The notes: generated from the letters alone by a model not told the origin. DNA of 62,031 nt from Oribacterium sp. KHPX15 (GCF_900107835.1 NZ_FNRG01000025.1:1-62031); one strand, 5' to 3'. Shown: positions 52,154 through 60,960, counted from the first letter of the stretch. A program made the numbers and translations.

Positions 52154-52454
52154 GGTGTGCCTTCCTATTAAGATGTATAGAGTGATAAGTAAAGACGCCG
52201 GAACGGGTTTGAAAGCTCCGGACTATAACATTGCTTTGTTACGCTTACTAGATAGTATATAAACTATTATAATTTTAATCAATTACAAATGTGATAATCA
52301 CTAAAAAATTTAAATAACAGAAGGTTTTGGCGTTTTGCTTGACGATATCGGGACTACATGTTATACTTTGCACGTAAACAAGGGGCTCAGCCCTATTTTT
52401 TATGCACTAATTTCGTAGTCATGCGGAGTTAAGAATCATTGGAGGTGAACAGCC
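52154..52454. other. Divergent promoter region, LysR gene and rpmG
   Basis: No gene is seen. The rpmG promoter is at 52340-52368. A short AGGG..CCCT hairpin followed by ATTTTTTAT (52381-52400) could attenuate the rpmG-secE-nusG transcript. Confidence 0.5.
52340..52368 (+). promoter_or_regulatory. Promoter of rpmG-secE-nusG
   Basis: TTGACG, 17 nt, TATACT, near consensus. Confidence 0.78.
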
Positions 52455-52604
52455 GTGCGCACAAAGATTATTTTAGCATGTACAGAATGTAAGCAGAGAA
52501 ATTACTTCACGACTAAGGAAAAGAAGAACCATCCTGAGAGAATGGAAATTCGTAAGTATTGCAGATTCTGTAAACAGCACACGCTTCATAAGGAGACAAA
52601 GTAA
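52455..52604 (+). CDS. rpmG: 50S ribosomal protein L33, zinc-binding form
   Basis: This 49-residue protein reads [36 protein letters not shown]. The two CxxC pairs identify the zinc-containing isoform. It starts at GTG 52455 with GGAGGTGAA upstream. It overlaps the secE start by one base. Confidence 0.93.
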   Translation: MRTKIILACTECKQRNYFTTKEKKNHPERMEIRKYCRFCKQHTLHKETK

Positions 52605-52801
52605 TGGACGAGAAGAAGAGTTCCGGTTTAGAGAGCTTCTTCAAGGGTCTCAGGACGGAATTTAACAAGATTATATTCCCGAATAGACAGGACGTTATCA
52701 AGGAGACTACAGCTACTATAGTTGTAGGTTTGCTTATAGGAGTAGTTATCGCAGTTCTTGATCTCATCATGAAGACAGGACTTGGCTTTATACTTAAGTA
52801 A
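52604..52801 (+). CDS. secE: Preprotein translocase subunit SecE
   Basis: This 65-residue single-pass membrane protein stabilises SecY. The amphipathic FFKGLRTEFNKIIFP is followed by the helix ATIVVGLLIGVVIAVLDLIM. It is translationally coupled to rpmG and lies 11 nt before nusG, the usual bacterial order. Confidence 0.92.
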   Translation: MDEKKSSGLESFFKGLRTEFNKIIFPNRQDVIKETTATIVVGLLIGVVIAVLDLIMKTGLGFILK

Positions 52802-52812
52802 AGGGGATATCG

Positions 52813-53343
52813 ATGTCAGAGACAAATTCTGCAGCTCGTTGGTATGTAGCTCATACCTATTCAGGCTACGAGAACAAGGTCAAGATGGATCTGGAAAAGA
52901 CCATCGAAAACCGTGGTCTTCAGGATCTCATTCTTGAAGTCAGCGTTCCGATGCAGCCGGTCATTGAAATGAAGAACGGCGTTGAGAAGAAGACTGATAA
53001 GAAAATGTTCCCGGGCTATGTTCTCGTTAATATGGTCATGAATCAGGAAACCTGGTACGTTGTGAGAAATACACGTGGCGTCACCGGATTTGTTGGCCCG
53101 GGATCAGAGCCAACGCCTCTTTCAGAAGAGGAAATCATAAGCCTCGGCTATAGAAAGTCAGAAGTGCTTGTGGATTTCGCATTGGGAGATACAGTTTCTG
53201 TTATTTCCGGAGCATGGAAGGATACAGTCGGTGTCATCAGCGAGATCAATGATCAGAAGAAGACCGTTACCATCTCAGTAGAGATGTTCGGCAGAGAAAC
53301 TCCTGTAGAGTTATCCTACGGAGAAGTTCAGAAACTCAGATAA
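52813..53343 (+). CDS. nusG: Transcription elongation/termination factor NusG
   Basis: This 176-residue protein has the NGN domain (ARWYVAHTYSGYENKVK, KMFPGYVLVNM, VRNTRGVTGFVG) followed by the KOW domain (GDTVSVISGAWKDTVGVISEI). It binds RNA polymerase and, in Firmicutes, promotes pausing. AAAGGGG precedes the ATG. Confidence 0.95.
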   Translation: MSETNSAARWYVAHTYSGYENKVKMDLEKTIENRGLQDLILEVSVPMQPVIEMKNGVEKKTDKKMFPGYVLVNMVMNQETWYVVRNTRGVTGFVGPGSEPTPLSEEEIISLGYRKSEVLVDFALGDTVSVISGAWKDTVGVISEINDQKKTVTISVEMFGRETPVELSYGEVQKLR

Positions 53344-53406
53344 CAAAGTATGGGAGGGTTAGCGAATAGTTCGTCTACCCCGTAATTACCACAAGGAGGT
53401 GCCATA

Positions 53407-53832
53407 ATGGCAAAGAAGGTAGAAGGTTATATCAAGTTACAGATTCCAGCTGGTAAAGCAACACCGGCTCCACCAGTAGGTCCTGCTCTTGGACAGCATG
53501 GTGTAAATATCGTTGCATTCACAAAGGAGTTCAATGCAAGAACAGCTAACGAGGGTGACGTTATCATCCCTGTAGTTATCACTGTTTACGCTGACAGAAG
53601 CTTCAGCTTCATCACAAAGACTCCTCCTGCAGCAGTTCTTATCAAGAAGGCTTGTAAGCTTCAGAAGGCATCAGGCCAGCCTAACAAGAACAAGGTTGCT
53701 ACAATCAGTAAGGCTGATCTTCAGAAGATTGCAGAGACAAAGATGAAAGATCTTAATGCTGCATCACTTGAAGCTGCTATGTCTATGATCGCCGGAACAT
53801 GCAGATCAATGGGCGTTGAAGTAGAGAAGTAA
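53407..53832 (+). CDS. rplK: 50S ribosomal protein L11
   Basis: This 141-residue protein starts with [27 protein letters not shown] and ends [10 protein letters not shown]. It forms part of the GTPase-associated centre with L10 and L7/L12. ACAAGGAGG precedes the ATG. It is followed by rplA at 18 nt. Confidence 0.97.
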   Translation: MAKKVEGYIKLQIPAGKATPAPPVGPALGQHGVNIVAFTKEFNARTANEGDVIIPVVITVYADRSFSFITKTPPAAVLIKKACKLQKASGQPNKNKVATISKADLQKIAETKMKDLNAASLEAAMSMIAGTCRSMGVEVEK

Positions 53833-53850
53833 TAGGGAGGTCAACTGATT

Positions 53851-54543
53851 ATGAAAACAGGTAAGAGATATAATGCAGCTGCTCAGGGCGTAGACAGAGC
53901 TGTAAAGTACAGTGCAGTAGACGCTATCGAGCTTGTAAAGAAGAATGCAACAGCAAAATTCGACGAGACCGTTGAACTTCACATCAGAACCGGTTGTGAC
54001 TCACGTCACGCTGATCAGCAGGTTCGTGGTTCCGTTGTACTTCCTGCCGGAACAGGTAAGAAGGTTAGAATCCTCGTATTTGCAAAGGGCGCTAAGGCTG
54101 ATGAAGCTCAGGCAGCCGGTGCAGATTTCGTAGGAGCAGAGGAGCTTATTCCTAAGATCCAGGGTGGTTGGTTCGATTACGATGTAGTAATCGCTACACC
54201 TGATATGATGGGCGTTGTTGGACGTATCGGTCGTCTCCTCGGACCTAAGGGCTTAATGCCAAACCCTAAGACAGGTACTGTTACTATGGATGTTGCCAAG
54301 GCAATCGCTGATACTAAGGCCGGTAAGGTTGAGTATCGTCTTGACAAGGCTAACATCATCCACGTTCCTGTTGGAAAGGCATCTTTCGAGACAGATAAGC
54401 TTCAGGAGAACCTTAGCGCACTTATGAGTGCTATCGTTAAGGCTAGACCTGCAACTCTTAAGGGAACATACATGAAGTCAGCTACTCTGACATCTACAAT
54501 GGGTCCCGGAGTTAAGCTTGATACTGTTCAGTTCGGTGCTTAA
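53851..54543 (+). CDS. rplA: 50S ribosomal protein L1
   Basis: This 230-residue protein of the L1 stalk contains [43 protein letters not shown] and [22 protein letters not shown]1 usually also represses its own operon by binding mRNA. It has a GGGAGG ribosome binding site. Confidence 0.97.
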   Translation: MKTGKRYNAAAQGVDRAVKYSAVDAIELVKKNATAKFDETVELHIRTGCDSRHADQQVRGSVVLPAGTGKKVRILVFAKGAKADEAQAAGADFVGAEELIPKIQGGWFDYDVVIATPDMMGVVGRIGRLLGPKGLMPNPKTGTVTMDVAKAIADTKAGKVEYRLDKANIIHVPVGKASFETDKLQENLSALMSAIVKARPATLKGTYMKSATLTSTMGPGVKLDTVQFGA

Positions 54544-54564
54544 TTAAAAAATACATATTGGTTA

Positions 54565-54593
54565 TTGACAATCCGATAATCGGATGTTAATAT
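54565..54593 (+). promoter_or_regulatory. Promoter of rplJ-rplL with a palindrome in its spacer
   Basis: TTGACA, 17 nt, TAATAT. The spacer begins with a perfect 7-1-7 palindrome, ATCCGAT-A-ATCGGAT (54571-54585). Confidence 0.7.
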
Positions 54594-54604
54594 ACGCAAC
54601 GTAT

Positions 54605-54725
54605 TAACCCGAAGACAGCAGGTGGTACCGTAAAGTACCGTAAGACAGAACGCCTGCCGAGGAAAGATACAAACGATTTAGTTTGTTCAACCCCGTGTCT
54701 TTTGGCATGGGGTTTTCCTTTTAGA
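54605..54725 (+). ncRNA. Ribosomal protein L10 leader
   Basis: GAAGACAGCAGGTG, then AGACAGAACGCCTGCCGAGGA, matches the L10 leader, where excess L10(L12)4 binds the kink-turn RNA to repress rplJ-rplL. It ends in a terminator-like hairpin (54689-54714, AACCCCGTG/CATGGGGTT, then TTCCTTTT), so control is probably by attenuation. Confidence 0.85.
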
Positions 54726-54765
54726 AAGGTTTATACGAAATCTTATAAGGAGGAAAAACCGTAAA

Positions 54766-55260
54766 ATGGCAAAGGTTGAAATTAAACAGCCAATCGTTGA
54801 CGAGATCAAGGCACTTTTTGATGGTGCTGTAGCTGTTACTGCCGTTGATTACCTCGGACTTACTGTTGAGCAGGATACAATCCTTCGTAAGCAGTTAAGA
54901 GAGGCTGGTGTTCAGTACAAGGTTTACAAGAACACTCTTATCAAGAGAGCAGCAGAGGGTACAGATTTCGCTCAGCTTGATGACGTACTTGAGGGACCTA
55001 CAGCTATTGCAGTATCAAAGGATGATCCTGCAGCAGCAGCAAGAATCATCTCTAAGTTTGCTAAGACAGCTCCTAAGCTTGAGCTTAAGGCAGCAGTTGC
55101 TGAAGGCAAGCTTTATGACAAGAACGAGGTTCAGGCTCTTGCAGCTATCCCTTCAAAGGAAGAGCTTCTTTCAAGACTTTGTGGTTCTCTTCAGAGCCCA
55201 ATCGCAAACTTCGCACGCGTTATCAATCAGGTTGCAGAGAAGAGCGAGCCTGCAGCTTAA
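54766..55260 (+). CDS. rplJ: 50S ribosomal protein L10
   Basis: This 164-residue protein is the base of the L7/L12 stalk. AVTAVDYLGLTVEQDTILRKQLREAGVQYKVYKNTLIKRA is family-typical, and its C-terminal helix binds L7/L12 dimers. AAGGAGG precedes the ATG. It is downstream of its own leader RNA. Confidence 0.97.
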   Translation: MAKVEIKQPIVDEIKALFDGAVAVTAVDYLGLTVEQDTILRKQLREAGVQYKVYKNTLIKRAAEGTDFAQLDDVLEGPTAIAVSKDDPAAAARIISKFAKTAPKLELKAAVAEGKLYDKNEVQALAAIPSKEELLSRLCGSLQSPIANFARVINQVAEKSEPAA

Positions 55261-55400
55261 ATCTAAGCTTAAGGCATCGTGAAGTAGCTTAAGCTTCACA
55301 TGGTAATCCAAGGATTACAAAAGCAATGTAAATTGCACAGTTTATAACAATTATTATTATCAGTGCCTCGGGCACAAATTTCTAAATGGAGGAAATAAAA

Positions 55401-55775
55401 ATGGCTAAGTTAACTACAGAAGAGTTTATCGCAGCTATCAAGGAGCTTTCTGTTGTAGAGCTTAATGACCTTGTAAAGGCTGTTGAGGAAGAGTTTGGTG
55501 TATCTGCTGCTGCAGGTGTTGTTGTTGCAGGTCCTGCTGCAGGTGCAGCTCCAGCTGAGGAGAAGACAGAGTTCGACGTTGAGCTTACAGAGGTAGGCGC
55601 AGAGAAGATCAAGGTTATCAAGGTTGTACGTGAGGCTACAGGTCTTGGTCTTAAGGAAGCTAAGGAAGCTGTTGAGTCAGCACCTAAGGTACTTAAGGAG
55701 CAGGCTCCTAAGGCAGAGGCTGAAGAGCTCAAGAAGAAGCTTGAGGAAGTTGGCGCTAAGGTTACTCTTAAGTAA
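55401..55775 (+). CDS. rplL: 50S ribosomal protein L7/L12
   Basis: This 124-residue protein has an N-terminal dimerisation helix, an Ala/Gly/Pro hinge (about 35-52), and a C-terminal domain with [39 protein letters not shown] that recruits translation factors. I chose ATG 55401 because GGAGG lies 9 nt upstream; the earlier ATG at 55386 is part of that site. Confidence 0.97.
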   Translation: MAKLTTEEFIAAIKELSVVELNDLVKAVEEEFGVSAAAGVVVAGPAAGAAPAEEKTEFDVELTEVGAEKIKVIKVVREATGLGLKEAKEAVESAPKVLKEQAPKAEAEELKKKLEEVGAKVTLK

Positions 55776-55790
55776 TTTAGAATCAATAGT

Positions 55791-55828
55791 AAAAAATCCG
55801 CATGGGTTAAACCCATGCGGATTTTTTT
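55791..55828. terminator. Bidirectional terminator between rplL and the zinc permease gene
   Basis: AAAAATCCGCATGGGT and its complement form a perfect stem with poly-A and poly-T ends. Confidence 0.92.
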
Positions 55829-56669
55829 ATTCGCCTTTTAAACTTCCTATACCACAGTGTATCAGGAAAAGTATCAGATCGAATATAACAATGGTGGAAC
55901 CCACCGGTGTGGAAGCCAGGATGGATACCAGGATTCCGGTTACGGCTCCGAAGATTGAAAGAACCGCAGAATAAACGATTACGCCCCGGAAGCTCTGGAA
56001 CACTCTCATTGCGGAAAGCACCGGGAACACCAAAAGGGCAGTTATCAGAAGCGATCCAACCAGGTTCATGGCAAGTACGATGACCATTGCGGTGATGACG
56101 GCTATCAGAGTCTGATAAGCGGCCGTATTGATGCCTGAGGCTTTGGCAAAACTTTCGTCAAAGGTCACCATGAAGATACGGTTATAGAACAGTACGAACA
56201 CCAGAACGGTTATGATGGAAAGAACGATACATAACGTAACCTGCTCTCCTGTAAGGGTCAGAATCGATGTAGATCCGAACAGGGTTGTACATACATCGCC
56301 GGAAATATTGGCTGATGTGGAAAAGGTGTTCATAAGAAGATAACCGATTGCAAGGGCTCCCACGGAGTAAATGGCGATGGCTGAATCTCCGGTAAGCTTC
56401 TTGTTCTTTCCTCCTGCCAGAAGTAAAACCGCGGTAATGATAGTGACGGGAAGTATGATCACCATCTGATTTGTAACCTTAAGTACAGAGGCAACTGCCA
56501 GGGCTCCGAAGGCTACGTGGGAAAGTCCGTCTCCGATGTAGGAAAAACGCCTCAGCACCAGTATTACCCCCAGAAGGGACGAACAAAGGGCGGTCAGAAC
56601 CGCAACTATGAGTGCGTATTTTACAAAGGGAAATCCCATATAATACTGTAGTTTAGCTATCCATTCCAT
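55827..56669 (-). CDS. znuB: Zinc/manganese ABC importer permease (ABC-3 family)
   Basis: This 280-residue protein has about eight membrane segments. RFSYIGDGLSHVAFGALA, DESFAKASGIN and LLITALLVFPVLSAMRVF are typical of ZnuB/MntB/AdcB permeases. It overlaps the ATPase gene upstream by 17 nt, so translation is coupled. The metal is probably zinc, judging from the His-rich binding protein in the same operon. Confidence 0.92.
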   Translation of the reverse strand: MEWIAKLQYYMGFPFVKYALIVAVLTALCSSLLGVILVLRRFSYIGDGLSHVAFGALAVASVLKVTNQMVIILPVTIITAVLLLAGGKNKKLTGDSAIAIYSVGALAIGYLLMNTFSTSANISGDVCTTLFGSTSILTLTGEQVTLCIVLSIITVLVFVLFYNRIFMVTFDESFAKASGINTAAYQTLIAVITAMVIVLAMNLVGSLLITALLVFPVLSAMRVFQSFRGVIVYSAVLSIFGAVTGILVSILASTPVGSTIVIFDLILFLIHCGIGSLKGE

Positions 56670-57363
56670 CGGATTCCTCCTTGTTTAACTTGATGTAATT
56701 CTTGCTTTCCAGGTATGCATCCCTTTCTAGGAAGAGACTGCTGTCTTTGTTTACATGCAATACATGGGAAGCATACTGGAGGGCATTGAGATCGTGGGTT
56801 ACCATGAGGATCGAGGTGCCGTTGGCATTAAGCTCTGATATAAGCTGATAAAGCTCGTCCGTTGCGGAAGGATCAAGGCCGCTTATGGGCTCGTCCAGAA
56901 CCAGAAGCTTGTCCGTTGCACAGAGGGCTCTGGCAAGAAGTACACGCTGCTGCTGTCCGCCTGAAAGCTGTCGATAACTCTGAGAAGCAAGATCTGCTAT
57001 GTGGAGCTGCTCCATCATGTTTTCTGCGGTCTGTTTCTGTTCCTTACTATAGAAAAAGCCGAAACCCTTTGTGATGGTTCCGGAAAGAACGATTTCACGA
57101 ACTGTTGCCGGGAAATCGCGCTGTACTAATGTCTGCTGGGGAAGGTAGCCTATCTCTCTGGGAGTCAGTCCGTCACCGAGGGTTATGGAGCCTTCACAGG
57201 CACTCTGCAGGTGGAGAATGGTTTTCATAAGGGTACTCTTTCCCGCACCGTTTTCTCCCACAACGCAGATGTAATCGCCTTTATTGATCTCGAAATTGAT
57301 CTCTTTTGCCACTATATAGGGACTGTAGCCTACGGCCAGGTCCGTGCACGTGATATATGCCAT
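56653..57363 (-). CDS. znuC: Zinc/manganese ABC importer ATPase
   Basis: This 236-residue ATPase has Walker A GENGAGKST, signature LSGGQQQRVLLARAL, Walker B KLLVLDEP and the switch His in MVTHD. The Q-loop LPQQ follows the first strand set. It is the energising subunit for the permease at 55827 and lies 15 nt after the binding-protein gene. Confidence 0.94.
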   Translation of the reverse strand: MAYITCTDLAVGYSPYIVAKEINFEINKGDYICVVGENGAGKSTLMKTILHLQSACEGSITLGDGLTPREIGYLPQQTLVQRDFPATVREIVLSGTITKGFGFFYSKEQKQTAENMMEQLHIADLASQSYRQLSGGQQQRVLLARALCATDKLLVLDEPISGLDPSATDELYQLISELNANGTSILMVTHDLNALQYASHVLHVNKDSSLFLERDAYLESKNYIKLNKEESDGMDS

Positions 57364-57378
57364 TGATGCCTCCGGGGC

Positions 57379-58629
57379 TTATTTCAAGCCCAACGCTGTC
57401 TTTAATGTCTTCAGGTTTTCTTCCATGGCTCCGAGATAAGTCTTTCCGCCATTTATAGCTTCCTGAGATACCGACTGGATGGAGTCTATAACCAGAATCT
57501 GCTGATTCTTTGATTTTGTATTGTTAAGAATGGTTTTGGCCACCTTCTGATCACCATTCTCAATGGTGAGGATGGCAGGTACCTGCAGCTCATCCACCTT
57601 GTTGGTGAGGAAAGAAATAGTTTCAAAGCTTGCTTCAGTTTCTGCTGAGCAGCCTACAAAGGCAGCATAGTAATCGAGGTTGTAATCGTCCACAAGGTAG
57701 CGGAAGGGGAAGCGGTCTCCGAAGATGATGGTCTTTACAGGAGCGGCTTCAACAGCTTTTTCGTATTCCTGATCAAGAGCCTTAAGCTCAGCCACATAAT
57801 TATCGCAGTTTGTTTTTACTGTATCTGCAGATTCCGGTGCCAATGTCTCGATACGGTCAGCAATCATTTCAGTGAGGGTTTCTGCATTTCTGAGGGAAAG
57901 CCAAACGTGCTCGTCGTACTCGATTTCGCCCTCTTCGTGATGGTGATCATACGCCTCGTCATTGTGGTCATGATCCTCGGAATCCTGATCGTGTGCCTCG
58001 TCACTGTGGTCATGATCCTCGGAATCCTGATCGTGTGCCTCGTCACTGTGGTCATGATCCTCGGAATCCTGATCATTCGCCTTGTCACCGTGGTCATGAT
58101 CCATGGTATTCTGATCATGTTCTTCGGCCTCATGGTTTCCGGTCTCGTGATCGTCGTGGTTATGATCCTCTGAGTCGTGATCATGATCAGCTTCCTGCAT
58201 GCCTTCTTTAAGCTCTTCTTCCTTGACGCGGCTGCCGAGTGCATCCAGCATACTTATGGAAACGAGGTCCGGATTTATGGCATTTTTAAGGGCGCCCTCC
58301 ACCCAGGAGTCGGACTCTCCTCCAATATATATGAAAAGATCTGAAGAACCTATGGTTGCGATGTCTACAGCGCTTGGCTGATAGCTGTGAAGATCAGCTC
58401 CTGTATTCTGGAGGTAAGTGATCTCAAATTCATCGTCCAGGCCCTTTGTGAGCTGACATACCCAGTCGTACTGCGGGAAGCTGGTGCAGACAACCGAAAC
58501 CTTACCGGTTGAGGCGCCTCCGGGCTGTGAACTGTTTGATATCTCCGGGACAGAATTTTGGGAGCAGCCTGCAAGGGCTGAGACTGCAATGACCAAAGAA
58601 ATAATTCCTGAGAGCATATTTTTCTTCAT
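57379..58629 (-). CDS. znuA: Zinc-binding lipoprotein of the ABC importer, with His/Asp repeats
   Basis: This 416-residue lipoprotein has the lipobox LAGC near residue 21, then the metal-binding-protein fold (VVCTSFPQYDWVCQL, GADLHSYQPSA, FGDRFPFRYLVDDYNLDY). A His/Asp/Glu-rich insert of about 90 residues precedes DEHVWLSLRNA. It includes three nearly exact 14-residue units (DQDSEDHDHSDEAH), encoded by perfect 42 bp DNA repeats. Such inserts chelate zinc in ZnuA/AdcA proteins. I chose ATG 58629 after GAGGAG rather than the frame start at 58644. The Fur-family gene lies upstream in the same direction. Confidence 0.92.
   Translation of the reverse strand: MKKNMLSGIISLVIAVSALAGCSQNSVPEISNSSQPGGASTGKVSVVCTSFPQYDWVCQLTKGLDDEFEITYLQNTGADLHSYQPSAVDIATIGSSDLFIYIGGESDSWVEGALKNAINPDLVSISMLDALGSRVKEEELKEGMQEADHDHDSEDHNHDDHETGNHEAEEHDQNTMDHDHGDKANDQDSEDHDHSDEAHDQDSEDHDHSDEAHDQDSEDHDHNDEAYDHHHEEGEIEYDEHVWLSLRNAETLTEMIADRIETLAPESADTVKTNCDNYVAELKALDQEYEKAVEAAPVKTIIFGDRFPFRYLVDDYNLDYYAAFVGCSAETEASFETISFLTNKVDELQVPAILTIENGDQKVAKTILNNTKSKNQQILVIDSIQSVSQEAINGGKTYLGAMEENLKTLKTALGLK
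57966..58091. repeat. 42 bp tandem repeats inside znuA
   Basis: The phrase GGTCATGATCCTCGGAATCC recurs at 57966, 58008 and 58050, a 42 bp period with few differences. This region is prone to expansion and contraction in frame. Confidence 0.8.
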
Positions 58630-58702
58630 AATACTCCTCCTCATCTATAAATGTTTGTTTTCAGCCATTTATATCTGACACACAGATGTCAATCTAACAG
58701 GC

Positions 58703-58739
58703 TCATATATTAATGCTTTTTTTGAGCCTTAATATATGA
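58703..58739. promoter_or_regulatory. Operator-like dyad between the Fur-family gene and znuA
   Basis: TCATATATTAA and TTAATATATGA are perfect 11 bp arms with 15 bp between. A second small dyad, TGACA-6-TGTCA, lies at 58676-58691. Either could bind a metal regulator; a terminator is less likely because no U tract follows. Confidence 0.45.
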
Positions 58740-58786
58740 CACATTGAGGCACATCTGATCGGCTAATTCATCAATGATAAAATACG

Positions 58787-59197
58787 TTAAGCCCCTTTTC
58801 TGCAATCCTCACATAAACCGCAAATAGTTGTCATGTCGGCCTGTATGGTGAAGTTGTATTTCTTCATCATGTGTTCAAAAAATATTTCGCAGGTATCGTG
58901 CTCCAGGTGAAGGATTTTGCCGCAGTTCCTGCATCTTGCGTGTAAATGATTATGGCAGTCGATATGCTCCGAAACAAACTGGTAGAAAACAGAATCGGAT
59001 TCCTGCCCCTTTGTCTTAAGGAGCATACCTTCCGAGGCCATCTTCTCAAGGTTTCTGTATATGGTAGCGGTATTGATATTAACATTCTGTTCTTTTGCGT
59101 AATCCATTACCTGCTTTGCGCTGAAGGCAGATTCCTGATGCTCTCTGGCATAGTTTTCAACCAGATAACTTCCTTTTGAATGATAATGACGCTGCAT
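58787..59197 (-). CDS. Fur-family metalloregulator (Fur/Zur/PerR group)
   Basis: This 136-residue protein has a winged-helix part (AFSAKQVMDYAKEQNVNINTATIYRNLEKM), then the metal sites CHNHLHARCRNCGK and a final CGLCEDC. The two CxxC pairs would hold a structural zinc. I chose ATG 59197 (MQRHYHSKG), just after an AAAGGACC site; the frame is open further upstream but the extra residues are not family-like. Its position before a zinc importer points to Zur, but Fur or PerR cannot be excluded. Two binding-site-like palindromes flank its promoter, suggesting self-control. Confidence 0.88.
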   Translation of the reverse strand: MQRHYHSKGSYLVENYAREHQESAFSAKQVMDYAKEQNVNINTATIYRNLEKMASEGMLLKTKGQESDSVFYQFVSEHIDCHNHLHARCRNCGKILHLEHDTCEIFFEHMMKKYNFTIQADMTTICGLCEDCRKGA

Positions 59198-59227
59198 AAA
59201 AAGGTCCTTTTCAATAACAAACAACAA

Positions 59228-59246
59228 ATTGCAAATCAATTGCAAA
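59228..59246. promoter_or_regulatory. Fur-type box 2, downstream of the promoter
   Basis: ATTGCAAATCAATTGCAAA resembles the 9-1-9 box at 59295, with two mismatched pairs. It lies just after the expected transcription start. Confidence 0.55.
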
Positions 59247-59261
59247 TTTCCGACTTGCGCT

Positions 59262-59290
59262 ATAATAACCTTATAGAAAGCCAATGTCAA
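59262..59290 (-). promoter_or_regulatory. Promoter of the Fur-family gene
   Basis: On the minus strand TTGACA (59290-59285), 17 nt, TATTAT (59267-59262). Confidence 0.75.
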
Positions 59291-59294
59291 TATT

Positions 59295-59313
59295 TTTGCA
59301 AATGATTTGCAAA
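59295..59313. promoter_or_regulatory. Fur-type box 1, upstream of the promoter
   Basis: TTTGCAAAT-G-ATTTGCAAA is a perfect 9-1-9 inverted repeat ending 4 bp from the -35 box. The 9-1-9 layout is that of Fur-family operators, although the bases differ from the Bacillus consensus. Confidence 0.6.
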
Positions 59314-59480
59314 TTTTAGGCATATAAGATATGTAAATATTGTTCTTTAAAAATTCATAATTTAGGTATACAATGGGAAAACTAACATGAACAAAGGAAG
59401 CATTGGGAACATTTGACCAATCAGACTTCCCCAAACAGGCAGCATTCAAACACTGCTTTCTCATATATAAAGAAGAGTTT

Positions 59481-60572
59481 ATGAGCAGTTTAGAGTATTT
59501 AAAAATATTATTTACGACGACTCCGGATGTAGATGTACAAAACAGAGCCGATGATGAGAATGCCTACATAATGAAATATCTGACATTTGGTTTTGCTGTA
59601 GCGGAGCTTATTGCGATGGTTATATTTCTTCTTATAAGAAATGGACATTACAGCAGCAACTATAGCGTAAAACAGGCTTCAATTGGATTTCTGATAAATT
59701 TTGGATATTGCATTCTGGTCAGGTTTGCAAGGTTCTTCAGTCGAAACAGAACTCACAGGAAGATACTTAATGCCATATATTTTATCGCCCTTATCCTATG
59801 GAGTATCCATATTTCGATATATCATTATAAGATCGGAATGCAGATCAGTATTTTTTATGTTGTAATGATGGGAGTAACCTGCCTTGTGACACTACCTCCG
59901 AAATTTGCGACGGCTATGATACTGCTTGCTTTTGATGTCTTATTCTTTTTGGCATATCGATATGACGGAGCCGCAAATATTCATTCTGTGAACTATTTCT
60001 CCCTTGCCTTTATGTGCGTGACAGGTTCAGTTATGAGATTCAAAGCAAAGATAAGATCCATCAGTCAGATGATAGAGCTTGAACGTATCAATGCGGTGCT
60101 TGGCAAGGAAGCAAGGGAAGACAAGATTACGGGTCTTCGTAACAGGTTTGGTTTAAAAGATGACTATCAGAAGCTTGTAAGCCATGAAATATGCATCATA
60201 ATGATAGACATTGATCATTTTAAAAAGTTCAATGACACCTACGGACATATCGTCGGAGACAGGGTATTGATTGATGTTTCCAATGCTTTGAAGGGGGCAT
60301 TTTCACCCGGAATCGGATATCGTTTCGGCGGAGATGAGCTGATGGTCATCCTGAGGGATATTGGTGAAGATGAGGTCAAGGAAAAGATCAGCCTGTTCCG
60401 GAAAAAGATTGGCGGGATAGAAATAAGTGAGGTTGAACATAAGATAACCTGCAGTGTGGGCTATGCATTCGGCCGTGTAGAGGGTACCGAGGATTTTGAG
60501 GAAGTGAACCGGCAGGCAGACAACAAGCTTTATGAGAGCAAAAAACATCGTCCGGAATGGGTTGAAAAGTAA
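59481..60572 (+). CDS. Membrane-bound GGDEF diguanylate cyclase
   Basis: This 363-residue protein has five or six N-terminal membrane helices (about 28-200), a short linker helix, and a GGDEF domain starting DKITGLRNRFGLKDDY. MIDIDHFKKFNDTYGHIVGD carries the metal and substrate residues. The active-site loop reads RFGGDEL, with Leu in place of the usual Phe; G-G-D-E is intact, so activity is plausible. It would make cyclic di-GMP in response to an unknown membrane signal. I chose ATG 59481; a TTG at 59403 would extend it by 26 residues. Confidence 0.85.
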   Translation: MSSLEYLKILFTTTPDVDVQNRADDENAYIMKYLTFGFAVAELIAMVIFLLIRNGHYSSNYSVKQASIGFLINFGYCILVRFARFFSRNRTHRKILNAIYFIALILWSIHISIYHYKIGMQISIFYVVMMGVTCLVTLPPKFATAMILLAFDVLFFLAYRYDGAANIHSVNYFSLAFMCVTGSVMRFKAKIRSISQMIELERINAVLGKEAREDKITGLRNRFGLKDDYQKLVSHEICIIMIDIDHFKKFNDTYGHIVGDRVLIDVSNALKGAFSPGIGYRFGGDELMVILRDIGEDEVKEKISLFRKKIGGIEISEVEHKITCSVGYAFGRVEGTEDFEEVNRQADNKLYESKKHRPEWVEK

Positions 60573-60760
60573 ACAAGAGGCTTCGCCCGGAATGGGTTGA
60601 AAAGTAAACAAGAGGCTTCGTCCGGTATGGATTGAAAAGTAAACAAGAGGCTTCGCCCGGGATGGATTGAAAAGTAAACAAGAGGCTTCGTCCGGAATGG
60701 GTCGAAAAGTAAACAAGAGGCTTCGCCCGGAATGGGTCAAAAAACAAACAAAAGTCCTGG
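60548..60760 (+). repeat. 35 bp tandem repeats copying the 3' end of the GGDEF gene
   Basis: Six units share GAATGGGTTGAAAAGTAAAC followed by AAGAGGCTTCG. Markers at 60561, 60596, 60631, 60666 and 60701 give an exact 35 bp period, and the sixth unit has one extra C. The first unit contains the last codons and stop of the gene. Confidence 0.88.
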
Positions 60761-60889
60761 TACTGAATTGATTCAAAAATAAATAAAATGAAATCAATTT
60801 GAAAGAAATGCGTTTCGTTTGTTTGTGATTATTATCAATTTAGGAAGTATCTAAAAAGAATACTTGTTGAAAATCAACAGAGTTTTTCA

Positions 60890-60920
60890 AAAAAGGGCGG
60901 TTTTGTACCGCTCTTTTTTA
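60890..60920 (+). terminator. Rho-independent terminator
   Basis: AAAAAAGGGCGGT pairs with ACCGCTCTTTTTT around TTTGT, a strong stem with U tail. Confidence 0.85.
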
Positions 60921-60931
60921 ATGCTTTGGAT

Positions 60932-60960
60932 TTGACATGGAGGATGCAAAAGTGTAAAAT
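60932..60960 (+). promoter_or_regulatory. Promoter of the FMN-binding lipoprotein gene
   Basis: TTGACA, 17 nt, TAAAAT, near consensus. Confidence 0.78.

Noticed and set aside
60303-60797. Repetitive minus-strand protein over the 35 bp repeats
   Set aside because: It is produced by translating the tandem repeats, and no start signal is present.
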